Source: Deltaproteobacteria bacterium
Lineage (GTDB): Bacteria > Myxococcota_A > Polyangia > Polyangiales > Ga0077539
Assembly (NCBI GenBank): GCA_030694465.1
Contig: JAUXYJ010000042.1
Location: forward strand, 1-64,000
Direction of reading: 5' to 3'
Length of the DNA: 64,000 bases
Positions 8,416 to 17,629 of this stretch are shown here, one piece after another. The translations under genes and the position numbers were made by a program. Below the pieces are notes generated by a model. That model ran no database searches and had not been told where the DNA came from. It saw nothing but the letters and a program-made list of their open reading frames with translations. Numbering within the stretch: the stretch's first letter is position 1; every line of letters begins with the position of its first letter.

Positions 8416-9233
8416 TCCACGCGTCGCGTGAGCGGGTGGGCGAGGCGCTGCGAGGCGTCGGGCTCTTGCTGCCGCAAGGGAGCCACCCCGAGGGCGCGCA
8501 GGGGGTCTCGGTGTGGCTGGGAGGGCCCGCGCTGAGCCGTGGGTTGATTTTAGTCCATCGCGTGAGGGCACAGCCCGTGAGGGCCGCGCTCGCCCCTTGG
8601 GAGCGCCCCGGCTGGGAGCACGCGGTAGAGTCTTGTCACGAGCGCGAGGTCACGCTGCGGGCGGTGCGAACGGACCAGCGGGCCGCCTGGCTCACGCTGC
8701 AGGGCAGGGCCCTTCGCGTGGGAGAGGGCGCCCTGCGCGTGCGCGTGACGCCGGAGGGTGGAGAGCCGCGGTGCTCTGAGCATTGGGTCTCGGTCCACGC
8801 GCGGGCTGACCGAGTGCTGGGAGAGGCCAGCGCGCTTGGGCAGGGCTGTGGGGCGATGGGCTTGGCGCGGCTGCGGGCTACACTGCGGGGGTGGGCGCGT
8901 GAAGGGATCTGTAGTCCTGGCGCTCGCGTGCGATTGTGGGCTCACCGGCAGGGCGCGCGTGGGGCGCCCTTGGCGAGGCGCAGCGAGGGGGTGCTGGCGC
9001 TGGGCGAGAGCAGGCGCTGGAGGGCGTCAGCGGGGGCCCTGAGGGCGCTGCGGGGCTTTGCGCAAGGGACGGTGGTCTCGGTCGAGATCGCACTGGATTT
9101 GCCCGCAGAGTCACGCGAGACCCGCGACAATCCCAGCGTGCGGGCGCTGATGGTGCGGGGGCGAGGGGCCGAGGGAGAGGGCGCGATGACCCTGTGGGTC
9201 GAGGGGCCCTCGATGAGCGGTTGGGACGGTTAA
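8412..9233 (+). CDS. Unknown protein coupled to the esterase
   Basis: The 273-aa product would start at TTG 8412, overlapping the esterase stop, or at GTG 8436. It is rich in Arg, Ala, Gly and Leu, with one recognisable run of beta-like segments and no signal peptide, membrane helix or familiar motif. It ends at 9233, just upstream of the complex I operon. Coding status rests on frame continuity and tight overlap with the esterase. I do not recognise the family. Confidence 0.6.
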   Translation: MIHASRERVGEALRGVGLLLPQGSHPEGAQGVSVWLGGPALSRGLILVHRVRAQPVRAALAPWERPGWEHAVESCHEREVTLRAVRTDQRAAWLTLQGRALRVGEGALRVRVTPEGGEPRCSEHWVSVHARADRVLGEASALGQGCGAMGLARLRATLRGWAREGICSPGARVRLWAHRQGARGAPLARRSEGVLALGESRRWRASAGALRALRGFAQGTVVSVEIALDLPAESRETRDNPSVRALMVRGRGAEGEGAMTLWVEGPSMSGWDG

Positions 9234-9282
9234 AAACCGCGTAGGGTGAGGGCGCTCAGGGAGGGCATGCTTCGCGTGGTGA

Positions 9283-9311
9283 TTGACTTGATTTTTGAAC
9301 ACCGCTACACA
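9283..9311 (+). promoter_or_regulatory. Candidate promoter of the nuo operon
   Basis: TTGACT at 9283-9288 is separated by 17 bp from TACACA at 9306-9311. This is a plausible sigma-70-type pair about 25 bp before the nuoA start. The purine-rich GGAGAC at 9321-9326 serves as ribosome binding site. The -10 match is weak. Confidence 0.4.
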
Positions 9312-9334
9312 CTCGCGCCCGGAGACTCAGCCAC

Positions 9335-9748
9335 GTGCCAACGCTTGTTCAGGCTCTCAGTGCGGTCGAGACTGTGAATTCAGTGTCGCTTCGCTATCAA
9401 TATGGTCCGATCTTTATGACCGTGGGCTTCGCGCTGATCATCGCAGGTGCGGTGTTTGCGCTGGCCACGTTCTTGGGACCTAAAAATCCAACCCCAGAGA
9501 AATTGCTGCCCTACGAGTCGGGATCTCCGACGACGGGTGCAAAGCATGTGCGGCTGTCGGTGAAGTTTTATCTCACCGCGCTGCTCTTTGTGATCTTCGA
9601 CATCGAAGCGGTGTTTCTCTACCCCTGGGCAAGCTTGTACCAGTCACTCGGCTGGGCTGGTTTTGTTGAAATGATCGCGTTCTTGACCATGCTCACCATC
9701 GGTCTTGTGTACTGCTGGAAGAAAGGAGCGCTCGAATGGGAGACTTGA
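9335..9748 (+). CDS. nuoA: NADH-quinone oxidoreductase subunit A
   Basis: A 137-aa membrane subunit of respiratory complex I with three transmembrane helices. It carries the family hallmarks KLLPYESG and the acidic FDIEAVFLYPW. The start is the GTG at 9335, eight bases after GGAGAC. It opens the nuo operon and overlaps nuoB by 13 bp. Length is normal for NuoA. It helps link the peripheral arm to the membrane arm near the quinone site. Confidence 0.96.
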   Translation: MPTLVQALSAVETVNSVSLRYQYGPIFMTVGFALIIAGAVFALATFLGPKNPTPEKLLPYESGSPTTGAKHVRLSVKFYLTALLFVIFDIEAVFLYPWASLYQSLGWAGFVEMIAFLTMLTIGLVYCWKKGALEWET

Positions 9749-10320
9749 AAGTTATCGGCGGCGGCGAGAGTGGTTTTTTCTCGACGAAGCTCGACGCCTT
9801 GCTCGGCTGGGCCCGTAAGTTTTCGCTGTTTCAGTATCCGTTTGTGACCGCGTGCTGTGGCATGGAGTTCATGGCCACCGCGGGCCCCAAATATGACATC
9901 GCGCGCTTTGGCGCCGAGGCCCCGAGGTTCTCGCCACGACAGAGCGACCTGCTCTGGGTGGTGGGCACCATCTCGCAGCGTCAGGCCCCCGCGCTCAGGC
10001 GTATTTACGAGCAAATGCTCGAACCCAAATGGGTCATGTCCTTCGGGACGTGCGCGTCGTGTGGTGGCTTTTACGACAACTACGCGACGGTCCCTGGGAT
10101 CGACAAAATCATCCCGGTGGATGTGTACATCCCTGGATGTCCTCCGCGCCCTGAGGCCGTGCTCGACGGCCTGATGCTCTTGATGAGCAAGATCGCCGCG
10201 GGCGACAAGACCCCCGCGATTCTCAAGAACACCGCGCTCCCCGAGGGCTCGGACGAAGAGCTCGAGAAGCTCTACCAAATCCGAATGAAGGGCAAAGTGC
10301 CCGTCATGAGCGAGGAGTGA
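9736..10320 (+). CDS. nuoB: NADH-quinone oxidoreductase subunit B
   Basis: A 194-aa peripheral-arm subunit that carries the terminal 4Fe-4S cluster N2, which passes electrons to quinone. The four ligands are visible: adjacent Cys40 and Cys41 (TACCGMEFM), Cys106 (FGTCASCGG) and Cys135 (PGCPPRP). It starts within nuoA and ends one base before nuoC, so translation is coupled. Confidence 0.97.
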   Translation: MGDLKVIGGGESGFFSTKLDALLGWARKFSLFQYPFVTACCGMEFMATAGPKYDIARFGAEAPRFSPRQSDLLWVVGTISQRQAPALRRIYEQMLEPKWVMSFGTCASCGGFYDNYATVPGIDKIIPVDVYIPGCPPRPEAVLDGLMLLMSKIAAGDKTPAILKNTALPEGSDEELEKLYQIRMKGKVPVMSEE

Positions 10321-10321
10321 C

Positions 10322-10897
10322 ATGTCCAAGCTTCTGCTCGATCGATTGAAAGCCCAGTTTGGCGACAGCGTCCTCGAGACCTCGAACTTTCGAGGCGACG
10401 ACGTCGCCGTGCTCGACCCCAAGGTGTGGCGCGCGGCCGCAGAGTTTTTGCGCGACGACAACCGCTGCGGGTGTGACTACTTCGTGGATTTGTCGTGCGT
10501 AGACTACCCCGACGAGGACGACACCAAGGGCCGCTTTGATGTCTATCTCATCGTGTACAGCACGCACAAAAAGCATCGCGTGCGCATCAAGGCTCGCGTC
10601 AGCGAAGCGAACCCTGAGCTCGACACCGTGGGTGACATCTATCTCGGCGCGAGCTGGGGTGAGCGCGAAGTGTTCGACATGTTTGGCGTGCGATTTAAGG
10701 GCCACCCGGACCTGCGCCGAATCCTGATGTACGAAGAGTTTGTGGGCTATCCCCTGCGCAAAGACTACCCGGCGACGAAGGCTCAGCCCTTGGTCGAGTA
10801 CCGGGACAACACGCACGACAAGCTCGGGCCGTTCTTGGCCGACGAGGGCATGCCGTTTAACCGCGCGCCCGTAGATCCCAAGAACTTCGCGTCCTAA
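10322..10897 (+). CDS. nuoC: NADH-quinone oxidoreductase subunit C
   Basis: A 191-aa 30-kDa subunit of complex I. It has the characteristic GASWGEREVFDMFGV segment and the C-terminal DYPATKAQ. It is a separate gene here, not fused to nuoD as in enterobacteria. The start lies one base after the nuoB stop and the end is 22 bp before nuoD. Confidence 0.96.
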   Translation: MSKLLLDRLKAQFGDSVLETSNFRGDDVAVLDPKVWRAAAEFLRDDNRCGCDYFVDLSCVDYPDEDDTKGRFDVYLIVYSTHKKHRVRIKARVSEANPELDTVGDIYLGASWGEREVFDMFGVRFKGHPDLRRILMYEEFVGYPLRKDYPATKAQPLVEYRDNTHDKLGPFLADEGMPFNRAPVDPKNFAS

Positions 10898-10919
10898 CGA
10901 CCGCCAGCGAGGCACAGCC

Positions 10920-12152
10920 ATGGAATCGATCGAATACGAGTTGGACGAGAGCGAGCTTGAGCTCCCAGCAGAGCCCATGACGCTCAACATGGGCCCGTCG
11001 CATCCCGCGATGCACGGCACCATTCGCATGGTGCTCAAGCTGGATGGCGAGACCATCCGCGAGTGCGATGTGCAGCCCGGATACCTCCATCGCGCGCAAG
11101 AAAAAATGGGCGAGCGTGGGACTTGGCAGCAGTTCTTTCCGTACACGGACCGGCTTAACTACGTCTCGCCGATGCTCAACAACGTGGGCTATGCGCTCGC
11201 CGTTGAGAAGCTCCTGGACCTCACCGTGCCGCGCCGTGGGCAGATCTTGCGTGTGCTTCACGGAGAGCTCGCGCGCATCTGTGATCACCTGACGTGCAAC
11301 GGCGCGATGGCCATGGAGCTCGGCGCGTTTACGCCGTTCTTGTGGTTTATCAAGGCCCGCGAGTGGATCTGGGAGATCATTGAGATCCAGACCGGCGCGC
11401 GCATGACGCACTCGTACGGCCGCATCGGTGGCCTCGCCGCGCCAGACACCGAGGACTTCGGTCGCCGCGTGCTTGAGGTGCTCCCGCGCGTGCTCGACGT
11501 AGTGAAAGAGGGCGAGTCGCTCTTGCTGCGCAACCGGATCTTTCTTGATCGCACGCAGGGCATTGGGCTTTTGTCCAAGAAAGACGCGCTCTCGTGGGGC
11601 GCCTCGGGGCCCGTGCTGCGCTCGACCGGCGTGGACTACGACGTGCGCAAAGACAAGCCGTACTTGGTCTATGGTGAGCTCGACTTCGATGTCCCGGTGG
11701 GCGAGGACGGCGACAACTACGACCGGTACATGTGCCGGCTCGAAGAGATCCGTCAGAGCATCCGGATCTGTGAGCAGTGCGTCGCGCTGATGGGCAAGAT
11801 CGACCCAAACTCGCCGGATAACCGCGTGAGCATTGATAACCCCCGCGTGATGATGCCCAACAAAGAGGACGTGTACTCGACCATCGAGGGCACGATCAAT
11901 CACTTCAAGCTCATCATGGAGGGCATCCATGTTCCGCCCGGCGAAGTGTATCAGTACACCGAGGGTGGCAACGGAGAGCTCGGCTTTCTCGTAGTCTCGC
12001 GCGGCGGCGGAAATCCCTGGCGAATTCGTGTACGCGCCCCGAGCTTTTTCTCGCTCGGCGCGGTCCGCGGGATGGTGCTCCAGGGCATGATCGCGGACAT
12101 TGTTCCGACCTTCGGTTCGATCAACATGATCGGCGGCGAGTGCGATCGCTGA
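10920..12152 (+). CDS. nuoD: NADH-quinone oxidoreductase subunit D
   Basis: A 410-aa 49-kDa subunit that forms the quinone-binding pocket with NuoB. It has NMGPSHPAMHGT near the N-terminus (quinone-site His), RAQEKMGERGTWQQ, and the C-terminal GSINMIGGECDR. Length is normal. It is followed by 114 bp and then nuoG; the nuoE and nuoF genes commonly found at this position are absent. Confidence 0.96.
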   Translation: MESIEYELDESELELPAEPMTLNMGPSHPAMHGTIRMVLKLDGETIRECDVQPGYLHRAQEKMGERGTWQQFFPYTDRLNYVSPMLNNVGYALAVEKLLDLTVPRRGQILRVLHGELARICDHLTCNGAMAMELGAFTPFLWFIKAREWIWEIIEIQTGARMTHSYGRIGGLAAPDTEDFGRRVLEVLPRVLDVVKEGESLLLRNRIFLDRTQGIGLLSKKDALSWGASGPVLRSTGVDYDVRKDKPYLVYGELDFDVPVGEDGDNYDRYMCRLEEIRQSIRICEQCVALMGKIDPNSPDNRVSIDNPRVMMPNKEDVYSTIEGTINHFKLIMEGIHVPPGEVYQYTEGGNGELGFLVVSRGGGNPWRIRVRAPSFFSLGAVRGMVLQGMIADIVPTFGSINMIGGECDR

Positions 12153-12266
12153 TCGCGCAGACGCTCACACTGCGACACTGATTTTTTTGGCAATGTGTGA
12201 GGGCGCACTCTGCGTGCAACCCACACTGATAGACCGACGATTGACCCGGTAAGGCTCGTAAGCGAC

Positions 12267-13886
12267 ATGGCGACGTTCAAGCTGGACGGCAAAGAGATTG
12301 CCTTCGAACAGGGCGACACGATTATCAAAGCGGCGTGGCGCCAAGGCGTCGAGATTCCGCACTACTGTTGGCACCCGGGGCTGTCCGTGGCGGCCAACTG
12401 CCGCATGTGTCTCGTCGAGCTGGTGCCTGGTGCAAACCAGCGCGCGATGATGCTCGACGTGCTCGTGTGGGACGAGTCCAAGAAGGACTACGTGGTGTCT
12501 CGCAAGCCCAAGCTCCAGCCTTCGTGCCAGATCAGCGCGGCCGAGGGGATGGAGGTCAAGAGCGAGTCCAGTGAGCACGTGGCCCTCGCGCGCAAGAGCG
12601 TGCAAGAGTTTTTGCTGCTCAATCACCCCGTCGACTGTCCCATCTGCGATCAGTCGGGTGAGTGCAAGCTCCAAGACTACTACATGACCGAGCAGGCGAC
12701 CTCGAAGCGCATGCGCGATGAGCCCAATCACAAGCCCAAGGGCGTGTCGTTTGGCCCGACGATCGTCTACGACGCCGAGCGCTGCATCGCGTGCACGCGT
12801 TGTATTCGTGTGTGCGAAGAAGTGATCCAAGACCCGATGCTCGACATGCGCGAGCGCGGCAATCTCTTTGAGATTATCACTTCACCGGGCCGCCAGGTCG
12901 ATGGCCACTACACCATGATGCTCGAGTGGGTGTGCCCTGTGGGCGCGCTCACCACGAGCCACTGGCGCCACAAGGGACGCGTCTGGCTTTTGCGTGGCAC
13001 CCAGAGCGTGTGCCCGGGCTGCGCGACGGGCTGCGCGATGTTTGTCGACGTGGACCCGCGCGAGAACACCGCGTTTCGCAACCGGCCCCGCGAAAACGAC
13101 CAGGTCAACCAGTTCTGGATGTGTGACGACGGCATGCTCTCGTATGAGCGCGTGTACAAAGACCGCATTCTCTCTGCGACCATCGCGAGTGAGCGCGCGA
13201 AGAGCGCAGACGCCATTCGTCACGCGAGCGCGTTGCTCTCGAAGCACAAGGGCCGCCTCGCGGTCGTGCTCTCGGCGCAGCGCAGCACTGAAGAGAACCT
13301 TATCGCAGCGACGATGGCCAAGGCCCTTGGCGCGGACCTGTACGTGACCGGCAAGGCCGCGTGGGACGGTGACAAGATCCTGCGCAACAGCGACCAGAAC
13401 CCCAACCGCGCGGGCGCCCTCAAAGCGGCAGACGCTGAGAGCCTCCCCGGAGTGGACGCGCTCTTGAAGAAGGCCTCGAGCTACGACTGTCTGTTGGTCT
13501 TGGGCGAAGACGCTGACGTCGCGCCAGAGGCGATCAAGGCGCTCGCGGGCAAAGAGATTGTGGTTCTTGCGACCCATTGGCAGGGCGCATGGACGGCGGT
13601 TGCCAACACGGTGCTTCCGATCACGGTGTGGGCCGAGACTGACGGAACATTTGTCAACGCCAAGGGCGTCGCGCAGGTGTTTAAGCGCGCGTTGACCCCC
13701 ACGGGCGACGTGCTCGTGGGCTGGGAAGCGCTCACGAAGCTCGCCAAGGGCGCGGGCGCGGACACAGGGTTTCAGCGCATGGTGGATCTGCGAGCTGCGT
13801 TGCAGTCACGTGGACTCGAGGCGCTGGTTGCAAAGAAGCTCGACGGTGTTCACCCCAGCACGGGTGCGCCTGTCTCGACGGTTTAG
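12267..13886 (+). CDS. nuoG: NADH-quinone oxidoreductase subunit G (short form)
   Basis: A 539-aa Fe-S subunit of the peripheral arm. The N-terminal 2Fe-2S domain is HYCWHPGLSVAANCRMC plus a following Cys. The His-Cys3 cluster motif is HPVDCPICDQSGEC. The N4-type 4Fe-4S motif is CIACTRCIRVC with CPVGAL. A further Cys set (249, 252, 256, 286; CPGCATGC) matches the N7 cluster found only in some bacteria. The C-terminal molybdopterin-oxidoreductase-like part is short compared with the 680-900 aa forms. The 114-bp gap before it contains an imperfectly spaced inverted repeat (CTCACAC ... GTGTGAG, 12164-12201). Confidence 0.94.
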   Translation: MATFKLDGKEIAFEQGDTIIKAAWRQGVEIPHYCWHPGLSVAANCRMCLVELVPGANQRAMMLDVLVWDESKKDYVVSRKPKLQPSCQISAAEGMEVKSESSEHVALARKSVQEFLLLNHPVDCPICDQSGECKLQDYYMTEQATSKRMRDEPNHKPKGVSFGPTIVYDAERCIACTRCIRVCEEVIQDPMLDMRERGNLFEIITSPGRQVDGHYTMMLEWVCPVGALTTSHWRHKGRVWLLRGTQSVCPGCATGCAMFVDVDPRENTAFRNRPRENDQVNQFWMCDDGMLSYERVYKDRILSATIASERAKSADAIRHASALLSKHKGRLAVVLSAQRSTEENLIAATMAKALGADLYVTGKAAWDGDKILRNSDQNPNRAGALKAADAESLPGVDALLKKASSYDCLLVLGEDADVAPEAIKALAGKEIVVLATHWQGAWTAVANTVLPITVWAETDGTFVNAKGVAQVFKRALTPTGDVLVGWEALTKLAKGAGADTGFQRMVDLRAALQSRGLEALVAKKLDGVHPSTGAPVSTV

Positions 13887-13906
13887 AGAGAACGTAGGAG
13901 CCATCG

Positions 13907-15049
13907 ATGGAGACAGGAGCAACGTTCTGGATTGCCTCGGCCGTCAAGGTCATCGCAATTGTATTGGGTCTGGTGAATCTCGGGGCGTTGTTGCTCTGGG
14001 TCGAGCGCCGTCAGAGCGCGATGATTCAAGACCGCATGGGGCCCAACCGCGCGAATTTGCAGATCGGCGGGCTTAACATTCGTGCTGCGGGCCTGCTTCA
14101 CTCGGCCGCGGACGGCATCAAGATGTTGTGGAAAGAAGACTTCACCCCGCCTGGCGCGGACAAGTTTCTCTACCACTTGGCGCCAGTGATTTCGCTGGTG
14201 CCGCCGCTGTGCTTGTTCGCGGTGATCCCGTTTGGGCCTTCGGTCTATTGGGCCAACCGGGCGCAGGTCTTTGGCAGCGAAGCATGGAACACCACCACTG
14301 GCTTTATCCCCCTGCAGATCGCCATGCCCGACTCGGGCATTCTCGTGGTCTTCGCGCTGGCATCCTCCGGTGTCCTCGGTGCGGCGCTCGCGGGCAGCTC
14401 ATCGGACAACAAGTTCTCGCTCATGGGTGGGCTTCGTGCGGCGAGCCAGATGGTCTCGTACGAGGTCACCATGGGCTTCTCGGTCGTGGGCGCTTTTATG
14501 GTCTACCAGACCGTACGCCTCGAGCAGATGGTGCAATGGCAAGTGGACCACGCGTGGGGGATCTTCACGCAGCCCCTGGCTTTCTTGCTGTTTTTCACCG
14601 CGGCAGTGGCCGAGACCAAGCGCGTCCCGTTTGATGCCCCCGAGGGCGAGAGCGAGATCGTGGCGGGCTACTTTACCGAGTATCAGCCCATGAAGATGGG
14701 CATGTTCGCGCTCGGCGAGCTGGTCGAAGTGATGACCTCGTCGGCGTTGCTCACGACCATCTTTTTGGGCGGCTGGCAGTTTCCGTTCTTGAAGCTCGAC
14801 GGGTTTCATCTCGAGATGTTTGGTGTGGCCAAGCCGATCTTGATGTCTCACCTCACGGTCGTCGTGATTTCGGCGATCACGTTTGCTCTCAAGGTCGCGA
14901 TCTTGGCGCTCTTGCAGATGCAAATCCGTTGGACGCTTCCTCGCTTTCGTTATGACCAAATCATGAAGCTCGGCTGGCGCATTTTGCTGCCCTTGTCGCT
15001 CGGCAACATCTTGGTCACAGGCATCGTCCTGCTCTTTATCAACGGCTAA
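13907..15049 (+). CDS. nuoH: NADH-quinone oxidoreductase subunit H
   Basis: A 380-aa multi-helix membrane subunit at the junction of the two arms. It has ERRQSAMIQDRMGPNRA, the conserved loop DAPEGESEIVAGYFTEY, and about eight hydrophobic helices. A small insertion around 125-140 makes it slightly longer than the E. coli form. It is followed after 25 bp by nuoI. Confidence 0.96.
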   Translation: METGATFWIASAVKVIAIVLGLVNLGALLLWVERRQSAMIQDRMGPNRANLQIGGLNIRAAGLLHSAADGIKMLWKEDFTPPGADKFLYHLAPVISLVPPLCLFAVIPFGPSVYWANRAQVFGSEAWNTTTGFIPLQIAMPDSGILVVFALASSGVLGAALAGSSSDNKFSLMGGLRAASQMVSYEVTMGFSVVGAFMVYQTVRLEQMVQWQVDHAWGIFTQPLAFLLFFTAAVAETKRVPFDAPEGESEIVAGYFTEYQPMKMGMFALGELVEVMTSSALLTTIFLGGWQFPFLKLDGFHLEMFGVAKPILMSHLTVVVISAITFALKVAILALLQMQIRWTLPRFRYDQIMKLGWRILLPLSLGNILVTGIVLLFING

Positions 15050-15074
15050 CCCTCTCAGGAGCACGACCGCCCCC

Positions 15075-15698
15075 ATGGCCGGAACGATTGTCATCAAGAA
15101 GCCCAAGCGCACGCTGGCCGACCAGAGCTATGTGGTCGAAATCACAAAGGGTTTGGGCGTTACGCTCAAGCACTTCTTTAAGAACTTTGGCCAGATGGTC
15201 ACGGGCACTCGCCCCGACGTCACCAAGTTTAACTACGAAGACGGCGTCGCCACGCTGCAGTACCCCGAAGAGAAGAAGCCGTACCCGCGGCGCTTTCGCG
15301 GCGTGCATCGGTTGACCAAGCGCAGCAACGGCGAGGCGCGCTGTACAGCGTGTCTGATGTGCAGCACCGCGTGCCCAGCGCAGTGCATCTTTATCAAGCC
15401 CGGCGAGTACCCCGAAGGGCACCCCTCGCGTGGCCACGAGCGCTATGCGGTCGAGTTTGTCATCGACGAATTGCGCTGCATTTTCTGTGGGTTTTGCGTC
15501 GAAGCGTGCCCCGTGGATGCGATCCGAATGGACACGGGGATCCACATGACCGCGCTGGACAACCGCGCGGACTTTATCTTCGACAAAGAGAAGCTCATGA
15601 GTTTTCCCAGTCAGGATGGGGACTTTGAGACGTCGAACACGCGCGTTGAGCCCGGAGACAAAGCCCATCACGGGATCACCCGCGAGCAGGGTCACTGA
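15075..15698 (+). CDS. nuoI: NADH-quinone oxidoreductase subunit I
   Basis: A 207-aa ferredoxin-like subunit carrying clusters N6a and N6b. It has two Cx2Cx2Cx3C motifs: Cys90/93/96/100 (CTACLMCSTACPAQC) and Cys135/138/141/145 (CIFCGFCVEACP). It is the last gene of this nuo block. The membrane pumps nuoJ-N do not follow; the next gene is on the opposite strand. Confidence 0.96.
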   Translation: MAGTIVIKKPKRTLADQSYVVEITKGLGVTLKHFFKNFGQMVTGTRPDVTKFNYEDGVATLQYPEEKKPYPRRFRGVHRLTKRSNGEARCTACLMCSTACPAQCIFIKPGEYPEGHPSRGHERYAVEFVIDELRCIFCGFCVEACPVDAIRMDTGIHMTALDNRADFIFDKEKLMSFPSQDGDFETSNTRVEPGDKAHHGITREQGH

Positions 15699-15735
15699 GT
15701 CTGAGCGCGTGTGGACTTTGACGGCGGGGTGAGCC

Positions 15736-16338
15736 TCAGGTCCACTTCACGGTGATCAATGAGCGGGTGGGCTCGTGGCGTGACAGCGTGCTGGTGACCT
15801 TCTTGGCTCCGGCGAGCTCCGTCGCGGCTTGGATCGCAGTGGCGTACGCGCGGGCCATGAGCTCGGGCAGGTGGTGTGGGGGTGTGGTGATCGCGATCGA
15901 CGCGATCTGTTGTCGCTGATCCACGCTGTCGAGCGCCATGATCGAGCCCTTGTGAAACTGTGCCCAGTTGACCGAGGCCTTGGACAGCAAGCGCGTGACA
16001 CCCACCATGCGAAACAAGATACGGTACATGTTCGAGTCGATCAGCGTCACGTTGGTCTTGTACGCGTGTTGGATCAGCTGCTCGTCTGAGCCAAGCATGT
16101 CTGCAAACGCCAAGAAAATCGCTGTGGTGTGAACCTCAGGGATCCAAGAGCTCGGAGGCGGAAGCGCCATCAGCAGTGAAGCGAGAGGCGCGGGGACCCT
16201 CGAGATGAGGGCGATTCGCTCGGTGTCGGCGAAGAAACTGCGGAGGACAGAGGCCTTCATTTGGCACTCGGGATACGAGTCCAGGTCACGCGGTAGCGCG
16301 TCGAGGTACCGCTGCATCTTGGGTGAAAACGAGGGCAT
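15736..16338 (-). CDS. DUF2378 (TIGR02265)-like protein
   Basis: A 200-aa soluble protein without signal or membrane segment. The arrangement resembles the myxobacterial DUF2378 family: an N-terminal helical part, a central YRILFRMVGVTRLLSKA segment, then an alanine-rich helix and a final LITVKW strand. Function of that family is unknown. The match is by overall pattern only. It converges with nuoI (37 bp between stops). Confidence 0.6.
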   Translation of the reverse strand: MPSFSPKMQRYLDALPRDLDSYPECQMKASVLRSFFADTERIALISRVPAPLASLLMALPPPSSWIPEVHTTAIFLAFADMLGSDEQLIQHAYKTNVTLIDSNMYRILFRMVGVTRLLSKASVNWAQFHKGSIMALDSVDQRQQIASIAITTPPHHLPELMARAYATAIQAATELAGAKKVTSTLSRHEPTRSLITVKWT

Positions 16339-16379
16339 GGCCGCACGGATTGTACGTCTCTTTGTGGGCTAGCAGAAAG

Positions 16380-16697
16380 ATGCGAATGGCCAACTGGGCG
16401 GGACCTCTGCGAAGCTTGGCCCCAATGGTCGTGACAGCGCTGGTGTGTATGGCGACTCTGAGCGCGCTTCCGTGCAAAGGGAGCCTCTCGCGGGGTGAGT
16501 CCTTGGCGGTGCCCGTGGCAGTGGCGCTTCCGCAGACGGTGGTCGTGGTGGACGAGTCTCAGATCGTGATCGAGGACGCGGGCTTGGTGTCGCGTGAGGT
16601 GCCTGAGGCTCCGCGGGCGCGGCTCGGAGTTGCGGGGCCGTACGTTGTGCGTACGGGGTTTATTCTGCGTGTCTCGCGGGCGCACGAAGCTCTGTAA
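16380..16697 (+). CDS. Small exported protein of unknown function
   Basis: The 105-aa product starts at ATG 16380; an upstream in-frame ATG at 16323 would add 19 residues. A hydrophobic N-terminal segment (SLAPMVVTALVCMATLSAL) looks like a signal peptide or anchor. The rest is short, Val-rich and charged. No family recognised. It runs divergently from the DUF2378-like gene and ends six bases from murI, which converges with it. Confidence 0.5.
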   Translation: MRMANWAGPLRSLAPMVVTALVCMATLSALPCKGSLSRGESLAVPVAVALPQTVVVVDESQIVIEDAGLVSREVPEAPRARLGVAGPYVVRTGFILRVSRAHEAL

Positions 16698-16703
16698 AAA
16701 CGC

Positions 16704-17534
16704 TTACAGATCGATCAGTGAGACGTCTTCGATGGTGTGCCCCAAAAAGCGCGACGCGACGGCGGCGAACTGTTGAGGTCGGTCGGTCACCATGAGCTTG
16801 AGCGTGCTGTGGGGCAGCGTCGTCGCGAGGCCTCGCTGCGAGAGAAAGTCTTTAAGCTCACTCGCGGTGGCCTGTGCGCTGTCGACCACGGCGACCTGAG
16901 CCCCGAGCACACGCGCGGCGACGCGCTCGAGTGGGCCGTGCAGCATGGGGTAGTGTGTGCAGCCCAGCACGAGCGCGTCGATCTCGTGGGGGACGAGCTC
17001 GGCGAGGTAGCGCGCAATCACCTGCTCGGTGATCGGGTCGTCGAGCCAGCCCTCTTCGACGAGCGGGACGAGCAAGGGCGCCGCGAGGCTGTGCACTTCG
17101 GCGGTGGAGCTCTGCGCTGCGACGGCGCGCGCATAGGCGCCTGAGGCGACCGTGGACGTGGTGGCGATCACGCCAATGCGGCCCGAGCGCGAGGCCTGCA
17201 CGGCGGCGCTGGCTCCAGGGACAATCACGCCAAGCACGGGGAGATCGAGCTCGACGCGCAGCACATCGAGCGCGACTGCGCTCACCGTGTTGCAGGCCAC
17301 TACGAGCATCTTGATGTTGCGGGCGGCGAGGGCGCGGCCACACGTTCGCGCATAGCGAATGATGGTCTCGGGCGAGCGCGCGCCATAGGGCACGCGGGCG
17401 GTGTCACCGAGGTAGATGATGGACTCGTGAGGGAGCTGGGTTCGGATGGCTCGCACGACGGTGAGCCCACCGAGGCCAGAGTCAAAGACGCCAATGGGGC
17501 GATCGCAGAGGGGTGCTGGGTTTGGGTTGGGCAT
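16704..17534 (-). CDS. murI: Glutamate racemase
   Basis: A 276-aa cytosolic enzyme converting L- to D-glutamate for peptidoglycan. The two catalytic cysteines are Cys81 (VACNT) and Cys194 (LGCTHYP). The N-terminal IGVFDSGLGGLTV and GDTARVPYG are typical. Length matches the family. It is transcribed alone, divergent from the small lipoprotein gene at 17630. Confidence 0.96.
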   Translation of the reverse strand: MPNPNPAPLCDRPIGVFDSGLGGLTVVRAIRTQLPHESIIYLGDTARVPYGARSPETIIRYARTCGRALAARNIKMLVVACNTVSAVALDVLRVELDLPVLGVIVPGASAAVQASRSGRIGVIATTSTVASGAYARAVAAQSSTAEVHSLAAPLLVPLVEEGWLDDPITEQVIARYLAELVPHEIDALVLGCTHYPMLHGPLERVAARVLGAQVAVVDSAQATASELKDFLSQRGLATTLPHSTLKLMVTDRPQQFAAVASRFLGHTIEDVSLIDL

Positions 17535-17629
17535 GGGAGGGTTGGCCGTCGCGAGGCGCGTGAGGTTCGTGTCACAAATCGGCGCGAGCGTGCAAGCGTC
17601 GGGTAGGATGTGGTAGAGCCTTCAACTGC

